Shown: positions 1 through 8,199, numbered from the stretch's first letter. The stretch is 41,301 nt of DNA from an uncultured Prevotellaceae bacterium (GCA_946185285.1 CAMHIS010000017.1:1-41301); one strand, 5' to 3'. The notes: a model not told the origin generated them from the sequence alone. Numbers and translations: made by a program.

Positions 1-912
1 AAGCCCTTCATCTTCTCGGAGAGCGTGTCGGCCCTGCAGACGCGCGGCTACTACATGATGCCCAGCGACTCCGTCTACACGGCGCCTAAGGAGTGGTGGC
101 TGCCCTATACCGACCCCTCGTTCATGTGTTCGGCCTACGACAACATGCACGCCTCTTGGTCGTCAACCCACGAGGAGACGTGGGACGTGGTGAAGCACAA
201 TCCGTTTGTCGGCGGACAGTTCATCTGGACGGGCTTCGACTACATCGGCGAGCCGACGCCCTACGGCTTCCCCGCCCGCTCGTCTTACTTCGGCATCATC
301 GACCTGGCGGGCTTCCCCAAGGACTCTTACTATATGTACCAGAGCGAGTGGACCAGCGCGCCCATGCTGCACCTCTTTCCCCACTGGAACTGGTTGCCCG
401 GACAGGCCATCGATATGTGGGCTTACTACAACCAGGCCGACGAGGTGGAGCTGTTCGTCAACGGCAAGTCGCAGGGCGTGCGCTCTAAGGACGACCATAC
501 ATACCATGTCATGTGGCGCGTGAAGTTCGAGCCGGGCGAGGTAAAGGCCGTGAGCCGCAAGGACGGCAAGGTGGTCTGCGAGCAGACCATCCGCACCGCC
601 GGTCAGCCCGCCGCCGTGCGGCTTAGCGTTGACTATCAGGGCAAGGACCTCTGCTTCGTTTGCGCCGACATTGTCGACGCACAGGGGAACATCTGCCCTT
701 GGGCTGAGGACCGGGTGTACTTCACAGCTACCGATGGAGCGACGGTTGTGGCAACCGACAACGGCTGTCAGACATCGATGGAGCAGTTCACGGCTCCGCA
801 GCGCAAGGCCTTCTTCGGGCGGTGCCTGGCCGTCGTTCGCGGCAGGGGCGTGCTCAAGGCGCAGGCCATCGGACTGAAGGACGGACAGTTGATAATTGAG
901 AATAGAAGATAG
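1..912 (+). CDS. Glycoside hydrolase family 2 protein (beta-galactosidase-like), C-terminal part, 5' end outside window
   Basis: The reading frame is open from base 1, so the N-terminus is missing and about 303 residues are visible. The first residues (KPFIFSESVSALQTRGYY) match the GH2 segment in which the Glu of SES (bases 19-21) is expected to be the catalytic nucleophile. FVGGQFIWTGFDYIGEP is the conserved late barrel motif. After it come a DUF4982-like beta domain (WAYYNQADEVELFVNGKSQG) and an Ig/BIG-like tail. Family members are secreted or periplasmic exo-glycosidases acting on beta-galactosides or related sugars; the substrate cannot be read here. The stop codon abuts the ATG of the next gene (TAG-ATG), so the two are probably co-transcribed. 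The last codons (QLIIENRR) come from an AT-rich GATAATTGAGAAT string that resembles a low-complexity repeat common in this phylum. Confidence 0.88.
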   Translation, partial: KPFIFSESVSALQTRGYYMMPSDSVYTAPKEWWLPYTDPSFMCSAYDNMHASWSSTHEETWDVVKHNPFVGGQFIWTGFDYIGEPTPYGFPARSSYFGIIDLAGFPKDSYYMYQSEWTSAPMLHLFPHWNWLPGQAIDMWAYYNQADEVELFVNGKSQGVRSKDDHTYHVMWRVKFEPGEVKAVSRKDGKVVCEQTIRTAGQPAAVRLSVDYQGKDLCFVCADIVDAQGNICPWAEDRVYFTATDGATVVATDNGCQTSMEQFTAPQRKAFFGRCLAVVRGRGVLKAQAIGLKDGQLIIENRR

Positions 913-2331
913 ATGAAGCGGCTATTATTCAGTGTTGTTTGTTCATTCGTTTTTTGCCTCGTTGCTGCGCAGCGGCGCGAGGTGCATATCCTGTCGGTCA
1001 ACGATATGCACGCTGCTATCGACGTGTTCCCCCAGTTGGCGGCACTCATCGACAGCCTGCGCACCGTCGACCCCTCGCTGCTCGTCTTCTCGGCAGGCGA
1101 CAACCGGACGGGCAATCCCCTGAACGACAAGTACGAGATACCGGCCTACCCCATGGTGGCACTGATGAATCAGGTGGGCTTCAGCGGCTCTACGCTGGGC
1201 AACCATGATTTCGACGTCTGCTCGCTGGCCAGGCTCACCGGGCTGAGCAACTTCCGCTATATCTGCGCCAACATCCAGTCCGACGGCTCCACGGGCATAC
1301 GTACCGTGCCCTGTCAGGTGTTTGATGTTGAAGGCCTGAAGGTCGGGGTAGTCGGGGCCGTCCAGTTAGGGCCGCAGGGTCTGCCCAGCACTCACCCCGA
1401 CAATCTGCACGGTCTGCACTTCCTGCCGCCGATGGAGACCATCGGCCAGTATGAGTCCCTGAGCCGTCAGTGCGACGTCACCATCCTGCTGTCGCACCTG
1501 GGCTATCAGGACGACGTTGAGGCTGCCAAGCGTTATCCGTGGCTCGACCTCATCATCGGCGGTCACACCCATACCCAGCTGAAGGGCAGCGAGTGCGTGA
1601 ACGGCGTGCTCATTACGCAGAACAAGAATAAGTTCGGTCGTGTCACCTATACCACTCTGACCGTCGACGGCGGACGTGTAGTCGACAAGCGTGCCGAGTA
1701 TATCGACATCAGGAACTACCCTCGGAAAAGCCAGTTGGTAGAGTCGATGGTGCGCTTTTTCAGCGACAATCCCAAGTTCCAGCGAGTAGTGGCACAGGCC
1801 GAGGCACCTTTCAGAAACAAGGAGGAACTGGGCTGCATGATTTGCGATGCCTTTATGGATGCCTTCGATGCCGACATTGCCGTCGAGAACCCCGGCGGGG
1901 TGCGCATAGACAGTCTGCCGGCAGGCAACATCACCATGCTTAACATTTTTGAGATGGATCCCTTCGACAACGACGCCGTTGTCCTGGAACTGACTGGCGA
2001 GGAACTGCTGCGCATGCTGCTCACCTACGCTGCCGGTCGGTATTACAGTTTCCCCTTTGTCGGCGGTATACGCTGCGAGCTGACCCGGGAGCCGGGCGAC
2101 TCAACCAAGCTCAAGAGTGCCAGGCTGCTGACCATGAAAGGCAAGAAGCTCGACATGAAACGCCGCTACCGCGTTGTTACCAACAATTACGTTACCGCCA
2201 CCAGCCGCATTCCCGAAGGTGCCGCCCACCGGCAGAACGTCCAGACCACCGACATCCTCATCCGCTTCCTGGAGAAGCGGAAGACGGTGAACTATCAGGG
2301 TGTCAGTCGGCTGTCTCTTATTGGCCGGTAA
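913..2331 (+). CDS. Secreted 5'-nucleotidase/2',3'-cyclic phosphodiesterase-type metallophosphatase
   Basis: 472 residues. A signal peptide (MKRLLFSVVCSFVFCLVAA) precedes a calcineurin-like metallophosphatase domain: D31 and H33 in SVNDMHA, GDN, GNHDFD, LSHLGYQDD and GGHTHT are the dinuclear-metal motifs in the expected order. From about residue 290 a 5'-nucleotidase C-terminal domain follows (MICDAFMDAF, ENPGGVRI, FEMDPFDN, GEELL). Many Bacteroidota encode the two halves as separate genes; here they are one polypeptide, slightly shorter than UshA. The expected role is periplasmic dephosphorylation of nucleotides or sugar nucleotides for scavenging. It starts directly at the stop of the GH2 gene and ends in a 14-bp convergent overlap with the GH43 gene. 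The precise substrate is not determinable. Confidence 0.87.
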   Translation: MKRLLFSVVCSFVFCLVAAQRREVHILSVNDMHAAIDVFPQLAALIDSLRTVDPSLLVFSAGDNRTGNPLNDKYEIPAYPMVALMNQVGFSGSTLGNHDFDVCSLARLTGLSNFRYICANIQSDGSTGIRTVPCQVFDVEGLKVGVVGAVQLGPQGLPSTHPDNLHGLHFLPPMETIGQYESLSRQCDVTILLSHLGYQDDVEAAKRYPWLDLIIGGHTHTQLKGSECVNGVLITQNKNKFGRVTYTTLTVDGGRVVDKRAEYIDIRNYPRKSQLVESMVRFFSDNPKFQRVVAQAEAPFRNKEELGCMICDAFMDAFDADIAVENPGGVRIDSLPAGNITMLNIFEMDPFDNDAVVLELTGEELLRMLLTYAAGRYYSFPFVGGIRCELTREPGDSTKLKSARLLTMKGKKLDMKRRYRVVTNNYVTATSRIPEGAAHRQNVQTTDILIRFLEKRKTVNYQGVSRLSLIGR

Positions 2332-4006
2332 ACACCAAGTCCATGAGTGTGCAGATGGACCTGTTCTTGATATCCGACTTAAAGACGAAGAAGAGGGCAT
2401 GCTTGCCTGTCAGTCCCGACAGGCCAGGCAGGGGAATCGCCAGCTCTGTAGGTGTCCCGGCTGGCATGTCGGCTTTCACGTCAACCTTGCCAAGCGTTAA
2501 ACCGCGCTGCGAAGCCCAGGGGCGGTCGGCCATTACTTCAATGGTTCCGTCGATACCCTCGGGGATAATCGTCAGCAGCAGTTGCACGTTCTTCTTGCCT
2601 TGAAGGGCCGTGAAGTTGAAGTACTTGTAACCCACGATGGAGCCGTCGGTATTGTTGACCACGCGGTTGGTGTTATAGCGCAGGTCGTAGGGAGCATCGT
2701 ACTTCTCAGTCGAGGCGAGGGCCTGCTCCTTTGTCATGTCGGGCGTGCCGCCATAGCCGGCCTCCACATACGAGCCGTAGAACGTGTTGTTGGGCCATTC
2801 GTGGACGGCAGGCTTCGGACCCGTCAGCCAGCAGGCGATGCCGGCGGAGTGGCGCTCCAGCGGATTCAGGCCTTCGAGAGCGAAGCCCTCTGAGTTGTAC
2901 TCGCCCTCACTGATCTCGACCTTGCCGCCAGGGCCTTCCTCAACCTTCACGTCGATAGGAGCCACCATAGCCTGGCGGGCATACTCGTTGGTGCCCGTCT
3001 GGCGATGATAGAACACATACCAATGGCCGTTAATCTGGCAGATGGAGCCGTGGGTGTTGCCGTCGGGCACGGCGGAGGCGATGGTGTCGCCCTGCTCGTT
3101 GATTTCACGGCCACGACCGTCGATGATGGTGCCGCCGTAGGTCCAGGGGCCTAAGGGGCTGTCGCTGTAGCAGTAGGCGAGGGTATAGTTCGACGTAGGC
3201 AGGCCGAACTCGCCTTCCTCGGTGAAGCGACTGTAGATGAAGACGTACTTGTCCTTGATCTTACGGATGCTGGAGGCCTCGAAGAACTTGAAGCGTCCCG
3301 GCTGGTTGCGGCCGCTGATCATGTCCTCGACAATCTTCGTGCCGGGCTTCACGGTAGCCATCGTCGTCGGGTCGAACTCGGCGGCATAGCTCCGTTCGAA
3401 GCCCCAGTAGCCGTAGACGCGGCCGTCGTCATCGACGAAGACGGCCGGGTCGAACTGCAGTACGCCGTCCACCTTGTTCGGGTCGTCAGCGTTCCAGTTG
3501 CACACCTCGAACGGGCCGTCGGGGCGGTCGCTCTTGGCTATCAGCCCGTTGCGGAAGCCCGTCTGGTCGTTGGGGAACAGGTAGTAGGTCTTCTTGCCCG
3601 TGCTGTCGGTGACGAGCGTCACGTCGGGGGCATAGAGCACGTCGGCGGTGCCTGCCGTGTCGAAGGGTTCGCCCTTGGCATTCTTGTCGACGACGAGGAT
3701 GACGCCGTCGTAGCGCCAGTTGTTGAGGCTGTCGACCGATGCCGACCACACCACCTGGTCGCGGCCGCAGTATTCGGAAATCAGGTTGTCGTGAGAGCCG
3801 TAGACGTAGACGCGGTACTTGCCCGGCTGGTCGGGGTCCTCGAAGACGTAGGGTTCGCCGTCGGGTATGTGCTCCCAAAGTGGCATATAGGGGTTGCCCA
3901 CGGTGGTGAGTGCCGTCGGCACGTTCTCCACCGGTTTTGTACAGGCCGCTGTCAGTCCTGCGCAGCAGGCAGCAGCAATCATCATGTTCAAAGCATTACG
4001 TTTCAT
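2318..4006 (-). CDS. Glycoside hydrolase family 43 lipoprotein
   Basis: 562 residues. The N-terminus is a lipoprotein signal peptide ending in LTAAC (Cys22 lipidated), so it should be membrane-anchored, probably surface or periplasmic. The catalytic region begins at GNPYMPLWEHIPDGEPYVF and continues with YVYGSHD, YAPDVTL and DGNTHGSICQINGHWYVFYH, typical of five-bladed GH43 enzymes (arabinofuranosidase, xylosidase or exo-galactanase activities). The last ~130 residues form a beta-rich accessory region, possibly a CBM6-like module, with the segment VGYKYFNF. It lies 16 bp after the histidine kinase stop on the same strand, so it is probably read from that promoter. Catalytic acids were not assigned individually and subfamily specificity is unknown. 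Confidence 0.85.
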   Translation of the reverse strand: MKRNALNMMIAAACCAGLTAACTKPVENVPTALTTVGNPYMPLWEHIPDGEPYVFEDPDQPGKYRVYVYGSHDNLISEYCGRDQVVWSASVDSLNNWRYDGVILVVDKNAKGEPFDTAGTADVLYAPDVTLVTDSTGKKTYYLFPNDQTGFRNGLIAKSDRPDGPFEVCNWNADDPNKVDGVLQFDPAVFVDDDGRVYGYWGFERSYAAEFDPTTMATVKPGTKIVEDMISGRNQPGRFKFFEASSIRKIKDKYVFIYSRFTEEGEFGLPTSNYTLAYCYSDSPLGPWTYGGTIIDGRGREINEQGDTIASAVPDGNTHGSICQINGHWYVFYHRQTGTNEYARQAMVAPIDVKVEEGPGGKVEISEGEYNSEGFALEGLNPLERHSAGIACWLTGPKPAVHEWPNNTFYGSYVEAGYGGTPDMTKEQALASTEKYDAPYDLRYNTNRVVNNTDGSIVGYKYFNFTALQGKKNVQLLLTIIPEGIDGTIEVMADRPWASQRGLTLGKVDVKADMPAGTPTELAIPLPGLSGLTGKHALFFVFKSDIKNRSICTLMDLVFTGQ

Positions 4007-4022
4007 AACTTCTTTTTGTTGG

Positions 4023-5768
4023 TTATTTGTCTATGGGTAGTGTGATGACCAGGCGTGCCCCGCCCCGGTAGCTGGTGTCTACGCTGACCGTGCCGCCGAG
4101 CCGGGTGATAATCTTGCGGCAAAGGGTCAGGCCCAGTCCGAGTCCGGCCTTGAAGGAGTCGAGCTTGACAAACCGCTCGAAGACGCGCTCGGCATCCTGC
4201 ATGGGTATGCCGGTACCGGTGTCCTCGACGGCAATCGTCATCTCTGTCCCGGCGGTGTCGGCCTTCAGGATGATGGTGCCGCGGGTGGTATTCTTGATGG
4301 CGTTGTCAATGAGCGTGTTCAAGGCGCGGCGCAGCATGCCGTGCTGCGTCTTGATGCTGAAGTTGTCGGGCAGGGGACTGCTGTAGCTCAGGCTCACATT
4401 GGCAGAGACGTAGTCCCTGTTCTCGCGCACCAAATCGCTTAACAGCGTATTGACGACGACGACATCGACCCTCGGTGCTGCCCCTGACGACTCGTTGAAC
4501 GACAGTTCCAGCATCTCGTCTATCTGGTTGGTGATGATGCGCGTGTTGGCGAGCATGGTCTTGGCCATCTCCTTGCGCTTGCTGCCGTCGCTGCTCAGTT
4601 CGGGGTTGGCCAGCACCTGTGCGAAGCCCGAGATGACGTTCAGCGGGGTTCTTACTTCGTGGCTCATGTTCTGGATGAAGGCCGCCTTCATCTTGTCCGA
4701 CTCCAGGGCGTGCTCGTAGGCTCTTTTGATTTGCCTCATGTGACGGCGGTGACTGAACAGGATGTAGCCGCAGGCCATCAGCAGCAGCAACAGCAGCGCG
4801 GTGATGGTAGCCAGCGTATAGAGGCGTGTCTGGGCAGCCTCGCGCTCAATGTCGTAGAGGTGCAGCTCGTCGCGGAAAATCTGGATGGAGTTGCTCAGGA
4901 TGACGTTGTTCACCGAGTCGTTGGCGCTGGTCTCCTCGCGCAGTGACTCGTAGGCCTCCTTCCAGCGGCCTGACCGCTCGAAAATCTTGGTTATGGTGGC
5001 GTGTGCGTCGTCGGCAAGTTCTTTGCGGGCCATTGCCACCGCCTCGTCGGTATTGCCCATGCATGCCTGGTAGTAGATGTCTACGCTGCGTCCGTGTACG
5101 CTGCTCTGTCCCTGCGCAACGCCCTCGCGGTACCGCTTGTAGCCCTCGAGGAACCGTTCCGTGTCGCCGCCGTTATAGTAGCTCAGCGTCTTGCGCGTCT
5201 CAATGTCGAACACGCGGTCGGGCGAGTATTTGGCAGCTATCTCGGCAGCCTTGTCGAGCAGGCGCTGTGCTTCTTTGGGGTCGTCGTCTAACTCCACGTT
5301 GACGAGGTTCATGTAGATGGGCGGCATACTCTCATAGTAGCCTCCCTTCTCCATCAGCTCAATGACCTTGTAGAAGCACTGCTTGGCGGCGGCCTTGTTG
5401 CCGCAGTAGCGGTTCAGGTGGCCTAACATGTTATAGGCCATGTACATCTCATTGTCGAGCTTGCGCTCGCGCAGTTCCTTCGACAGCTGCCTGGCCAGTT
5501 TGTAGGCCTCGAAGATGCGCTGGCGGTTCATCTGGAACACGATTTCGTTGCACCGCTGCGTATAATAGGCGTGCAGGTCCTTCTGCTTCAGCAGGTAGTC
5601 CTCCAGGCGTGACAGGGCGGGGAAGAATCGGGCACTGTCGCCGCTGTTGAAGGCATGGCGCATGGAGTCGCGCAGTGCGAGATATTCCTGGGAGGTTTTG
5701 TAGCCGTCGTCGGCAGATGCAGATGCTATGCCCGCCAACATTATAATGGTAAATAGAATACGTTTCAT
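4023..5768 (-). CDS. TPR-containing membrane sensor histidine kinase
   Basis: 581 residues. A signal peptide leads into a periplasmic helical region (~25-310) with TPR-like repeats (YMAYNMLGHLNRYCGNKAAAKQ). One transmembrane helix follows (~315-337, TLATITALLLLLLMACGYIL), then a short coiled linker and the kinase core. The H box is MSHEVRTPLN with His370 as phospho-acceptor, the N box DNAIKN, G1 DTGTGIP and G2 GLGLGL. There is no receiver or DNA-binding output domain, so this is a classical kinase and not a one-polypeptide hybrid. No response regulator lies nearby, so its partner must be elsewhere. The GH43 gene follows in the same direction, which hints at carbohydrate-linked sensing, but the signal is unknown. 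Confidence 0.88.
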   Translation of the reverse strand: MKRILFTIIMLAGIASASADDGYKTSQEYLALRDSMRHAFNSGDSARFFPALSRLEDYLLKQKDLHAYYTQRCNEIVFQMNRQRIFEAYKLARQLSKELRERKLDNEMYMAYNMLGHLNRYCGNKAAAKQCFYKVIELMEKGGYYESMPPIYMNLVNVELDDDPKEAQRLLDKAAEIAAKYSPDRVFDIETRKTLSYYNGGDTERFLEGYKRYREGVAQGQSSVHGRSVDIYYQACMGNTDEAVAMARKELADDAHATITKIFERSGRWKEAYESLREETSANDSVNNVILSNSIQIFRDELHLYDIEREAAQTRLYTLATITALLLLLLMACGYILFSHRRHMRQIKRAYEHALESDKMKAAFIQNMSHEVRTPLNVISGFAQVLANPELSSDGSKRKEMAKTMLANTRIITNQIDEMLELSFNESSGAAPRVDVVVVNTLLSDLVRENRDYVSANVSLSYSSPLPDNFSIKTQHGMLRRALNTLIDNAIKNTTRGTIILKADTAGTEMTIAVEDTGTGIPMQDAERVFERFVKLDSFKAGLGLGLTLCRKIITRLGGTVSVDTSYRGGARLVITLPIDK

Positions 5769-5801
5769 GTCTCTCTGAGGTTAATAGTTGCAATCCGTCT
5801 G

Positions 5802-5833
5802 CAAAAATACGCATTATTTTTGTTTTCTCCAAA
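5802..5833 (-). promoter_or_regulatory. Bacteroidota-type promoter for the histidine kinase
   Basis: On the minus strand TTTG (5830-5833) and TATTTTTG (5802-5809) are separated by 20 bp, an exact match to the -33/-7 pattern of the phylum's primary sigma factor. The kinase ATG is about 33 bp downstream. The site interleaves with the trmO promoter on the other strand. Confidence 0.75.
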
Positions 5834-5850
5834 TTTTTTCCGTATTTTTG
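5819..5850 (+). promoter_or_regulatory. Bacteroidota-type promoter for trmO, nearly leaderless
   Basis: TTTG (5819-5822) and TATTTTTG (5843-5850) are 20 bp apart. Only five bases separate the -7 box from the GTG start at 5856, so transcription probably begins within a base or two of the start codon. Confidence 0.75.
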
Positions 5851-5855
5851 CAGCC

Positions 5856-6539
5856 GTGAACATTCAGCCGATAGCATATTTCCATTCGCCGCTGACGTCG
5901 AAGTTCGGCATTCCGCGGCAGAGCGGCCTTGCCAAAGGCCTCTCAGGTCACATCGTCTTTACGCCGGAATACCGCCGCGAAGAGGCTGTCCGCGGGCTCG
6001 ACGGCTTTGACTTCCTGTGGCTCATCTGGGAGTTTAGCCTCACCACCGACCCCTCCCCCGTAGGGAGGGGGGCTTTAACCGTCCGTCCGCCGCGCCTCGG
6101 CGGCAACGAGCGGGTAGGGGTGTTCGCCTCGCGCTCGCCATTCCGTCCCAACCGCCTCGGACTGTCGTGCGTCCGCCTTGACCGTGTGCAGTTGACGCAG
6201 GACCAAGGCCCCGTCATCCATGTCCTCGGTGCCGACCTCATGGACGGTACACCCATCTACGACATCAAACCCTACGTGGCCTACGCCGACGCTCACCCCC
6301 AAGCCCGTTCAGGCTTCGTCGACCAGCACGACTGGCAGCCCCTCCGCGTGGAAGTCCCCGACGATATTGCCCGCCTGTTCTCCGCCGACCACTACCGTGC
6401 TCTCTGTGAAGTGCTGGCCCAGGACCCCCGTCCACGCTATCACGACAACCCGACTCGCGTCTATGGTATGCCCTTTGCCGGTCGCGACGTCAAGTTCCGC
6501 GTTGCCGACGGCATCGTCCGCGTTGTCGGTCTGGAATAA
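5856..6539 (+). CDS. trmO: tRNA (adenine(37)-N6)-methyltransferase TrmO (YaeB/TsaA family)
   Basis: About 227 residues. TrmO uses S-adenosylmethionine to N6-methylate t6A37 in tRNAs reading ACY codons. The family signature is plain: FGIPRQSGLA near the N-terminus and RPPRLGGNERVGVFASRSPFRPNRLGLS in the middle. The C-terminal extension (IYDIKPYVAYAD, then VYGMPFAGRDVKFRV) fits the longer bacterial form. I chose GTG 5856 because homologues begin close to IQPIAYFHSP and because the promoter -7 box ends at 5850; an in-frame TTG at 5820 would lie inside the promoter. Between FSL and TVRPPRLGG the protein has TTDPSPVGRGAL, encoded by a CCCCTCCC/GGGAGGGG palindrome, a repeat apparently accommodated in a surface loop. 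Confidence 0.9.
   Translation: MNIQPIAYFHSPLTSKFGIPRQSGLAKGLSGHIVFTPEYRREEAVRGLDGFDFLWLIWEFSLTTDPSPVGRGALTVRPPRLGGNERVGVFASRSPFRPNRLGLSCVRLDRVQLTQDQGPVIHVLGADLMDGTPIYDIKPYVAYADAHPQARSGFVDQHDWQPLRVEVPDDIARLFSADHYRALCEVLAQDPRPRYHDNPTRVYGMPFAGRDVKFRVADGIVRVVGLE
6050..6070. repeat. CCCCTCCC palindromic element inside trmO
   Basis: CCCCTCCC (6050-6057) and GGGAGGGG (6063-6070) form a perfect 8-bp inverted repeat with a CCGTA loop, read in frame as DPSPVGRG. The same core is found in the nucleoside kinase (20180-20198) and twice in the NRPS gene (32841-32861, 32907-32927). Confidence 0.8.
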
Positions 6540-6541
6540 AA

Positions 6542-6612
6542 CCCGCCACGTTTTTCCCCAAACCCGCCACGTTTTCCCAAAAACCCGCCACGTTTTCCGG
6601 AAATCGTGGCGG
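6542..6612. repeat. Three 21-bp tandem repeats ending in an inverted copy (hairpin)
   Basis: CCCGCCACGTTTT recurs at 6542, 6563 and 6584 with a 21-bp period, starting two bases after the trmO stop. The third copy pairs with an inverted copy, giving an almost perfect palindrome: CCGCCACG (6585-6592) with CGTGGCGG (6605-6612), and inside it TTTCC with GGAAA. The array could be a terminator, a transcript stabiliser or a mobile-repeat remnant. It does not look like a CRISPR array because the unit is short and the 8-bp remainder is nearly constant. Confidence 0.7.
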
Positions 6613-6683
6613 AGTCCTTGTCTCGTTGTATTATTTTCGTTTTTGTCTCATTTTCCCCTGTAATTGTCATTTGTAGGTTTTAC

Positions 6684-6754
6684 CTGTCACTTCCGTCACT
6701 TCTTACACCCGCCTGGGTGTCGGAAGTGACGGAAGTGACAGTTGTCTTTTTTTT
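6684..6754 (+). terminator. Very long hairpin followed by a T8 run
   Basis: A perfect 19-bp stem (6684-6702 with 6723-6741) encloses a second 6-bp stem (ACACCC 6705-6710 with GGGTGT 6715-6720, loop GCCT). Eight T residues follow at 6747-6754. The shape fits an intrinsic terminator for trmO, but the stem is much longer than usual and each arm is itself a tandem duplication of CACTTC, suggesting a repeat element used as a terminator. The rest of the 6540-6970 interval holds the tandem array above and a promoter; I see no gene in it. Confidence 0.6.
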
Positions 6755-6860
6755 GGCCTTTCTATCGCGCGCCTATGTCTTTTGCAGGGCAAAGGTCATG
6801 AGTCCTTTCTAAGCAAAAAGCAAAAAAAGACTCGAGACAAAACAAAATAATGGCCAGACA

Positions 6861-6892
6861 TTCGGCTGTCTGAGATTTTATTGCTAATTTTG
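6861..6892 (+). promoter_or_regulatory. Promoter for the CarboxypepD_reg-like gene
   Basis: TAATTTTG at 6885-6892 matches the TAnnTTTG box exactly; TTCG at 6861-6864, 20 bp upstream, is a weak -33 match. The chosen start codon is 78 bp downstream. Confidence 0.55.
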
Positions 6893-6969
6893 CAGCGTAT
6901 TTTTTGAATAGACGAAAGCAAACATGTCTAATTACTGACCTTAGTTGTATAGAACAAGAATATAAAGCA

Positions 6970-8199
6970 ATGATGATAATGGGAGAGTATCTGGACCGTT
7001 CACGGCTTCTGTCTTTTCTTGGCATACTGATGATGCTGTTAGTCCCGTCGGTGGTTTCCGGACAGGAGGAACCGCTGACGGTGGAAGCAGTGGTGGTGGA
7101 TGCCGAGACGGGCGAGACGCTGCCCTTTGCCAGTGTCACCGTGGTCGGCGGCCGGCACGGGTCGACCATCACCAATGCCGAGGGCAACTTCCGCATCACG
7201 GTTGAGAAGGGCGAGCGGCTGCAGTTCACTTATGCCGGCTACAAGGCGCTGACGCTGGCTCCGAAGGCCGTCAGGGGGAAGGTGAAGCTTGAGCCCGCCA
7301 CGCTGATGGTGCGCGGGGTGGAAGTCAGGGCGCTGCCGCTGAAGGAAATCAGGAAGGAGACGGTGCACCAGCAGAAGAAGCATCGCCGCAAGACGGCGGA
7401 CTACTTCTACCGCCAGACGGCCTTTGTCGACACCACTTGCTACGAGTATGTCGAGGCGTTCCTGACGGGGAAATCGGCGGTGGCGGTCAGCGACCTGAAG
7501 CTGAACAACGGCCGCTATGCAGGTGTACGTCCCGACACGGCGGCGGGTCAGATACTGCAGTTCTACAAGAACTTCTTCACCTTCTCGCAGATAGAGTTGG
7601 CGACGAACAAGTCAAAACTGGATCCCAGGGAGGACGTCATGCCGCTCTACGAGAGGGCCACCAAACTCTACGACATCGACTACGACATACTGAGCGACTC
7701 GGCCAGCTGCATCTACGTCATCCGCTTCCAGTCAAAGGAATTCGTCAGAGGCTACACCATTCTCGACTGTACGCTCTACGTTGACTCAGTAACTAATCAC
7801 ATACTGCGCTGCGACGGCAGCGGGCGCAACTTCCGTATCCTGCAGAAGTATCCCAAAGAGCTGAAGCGCAAGGACGAGGTGTTGCCGGTAGTCTTTAACT
7901 TCAGCATCAATATGACCGAGGAGAACGGCTTCACCGAGGTGCAGTCGGTCTTTGTCGACACCTACCACCATGTTGACAGCACGCTGGTGCGCACGAAGTC
8001 GACACTCTTCAACATCGGTACCCACCAGGGCAGGAAGAAGGGCAAGGACCTGAAGTTCGAGGACGACCTGCACAAGCGTATTGAAAAGCAGGAATACGAC
8101 CGCGACTTCTGGCGTAAGAACGAGTTTGTGCGCCGCACGCGTGCCGAGGAGGCCGTCCTGGAGCTCTTTGAGCGCGACGACCTATTTGGCGTTTTCTGA
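6970..8199 (+). CDS. Exported CarboxypepD_reg-like domain protein of unknown function
   Basis: About 409 residues. A hydrophobic signal segment (LLSFLGILMMLLVPSVVSG) precedes a CarboxypepD_reg-like beta-sandwich (VEAVVVDAETGETLPFASVTV to FTYAGYKAL), the domain often found at the N-terminus of Bacteroidota outer-membrane proteins. Next comes a charged stretch (KKHRRKTADYFYRQ) and then a soluble region of ~300 residues that I do not recognise beyond its family resemblance. No TonB box or barrel-like repetition is evident, so it is probably periplasmic or surface-associated. ATG 6970 is preferred over an in-frame ATG at 6904, which would add 22 polar residues before the signal peptide. The gene ends in an 18-bp convergent overlap with the next gene on the opposite strand. 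Confidence 0.75.
   Translation: MMIMGEYLDRSRLLSFLGILMMLLVPSVVSGQEEPLTVEAVVVDAETGETLPFASVTVVGGRHGSTITNAEGNFRITVEKGERLQFTYAGYKALTLAPKAVRGKVKLEPATLMVRGVEVRALPLKEIRKETVHQQKKHRRKTADYFYRQTAFVDTTCYEYVEAFLTGKSAVAVSDLKLNNGRYAGVRPDTAAGQILQFYKNFFTFSQIELATNKSKLDPREDVMPLYERATKLYDIDYDILSDSASCIYVIRFQSKEFVRGYTILDCTLYVDSVTNHILRCDGSGRNFRILQKYPKELKRKDEVLPVVFNFSINMTEENGFTEVQSVFVDTYHHVDSTLVRTKSTLFNIGTHQGRKKGKDLKFEDDLHKRIEKQEYDRDFWRKNEFVRRTRAEEAVLELFERDDLFGVF

Noticed and set aside
5820..5855. Upstream TTG start for trmO
   Set aside because: It would place the start codon inside the -33 box of the gene's own promoter, and the added residues are not part of the family.
6542..6612. CRISPR-like array
   Set aside because: Period is only 21 bp, the spacer-like part is about 8 nearly constant bases, and there are no cas genes.
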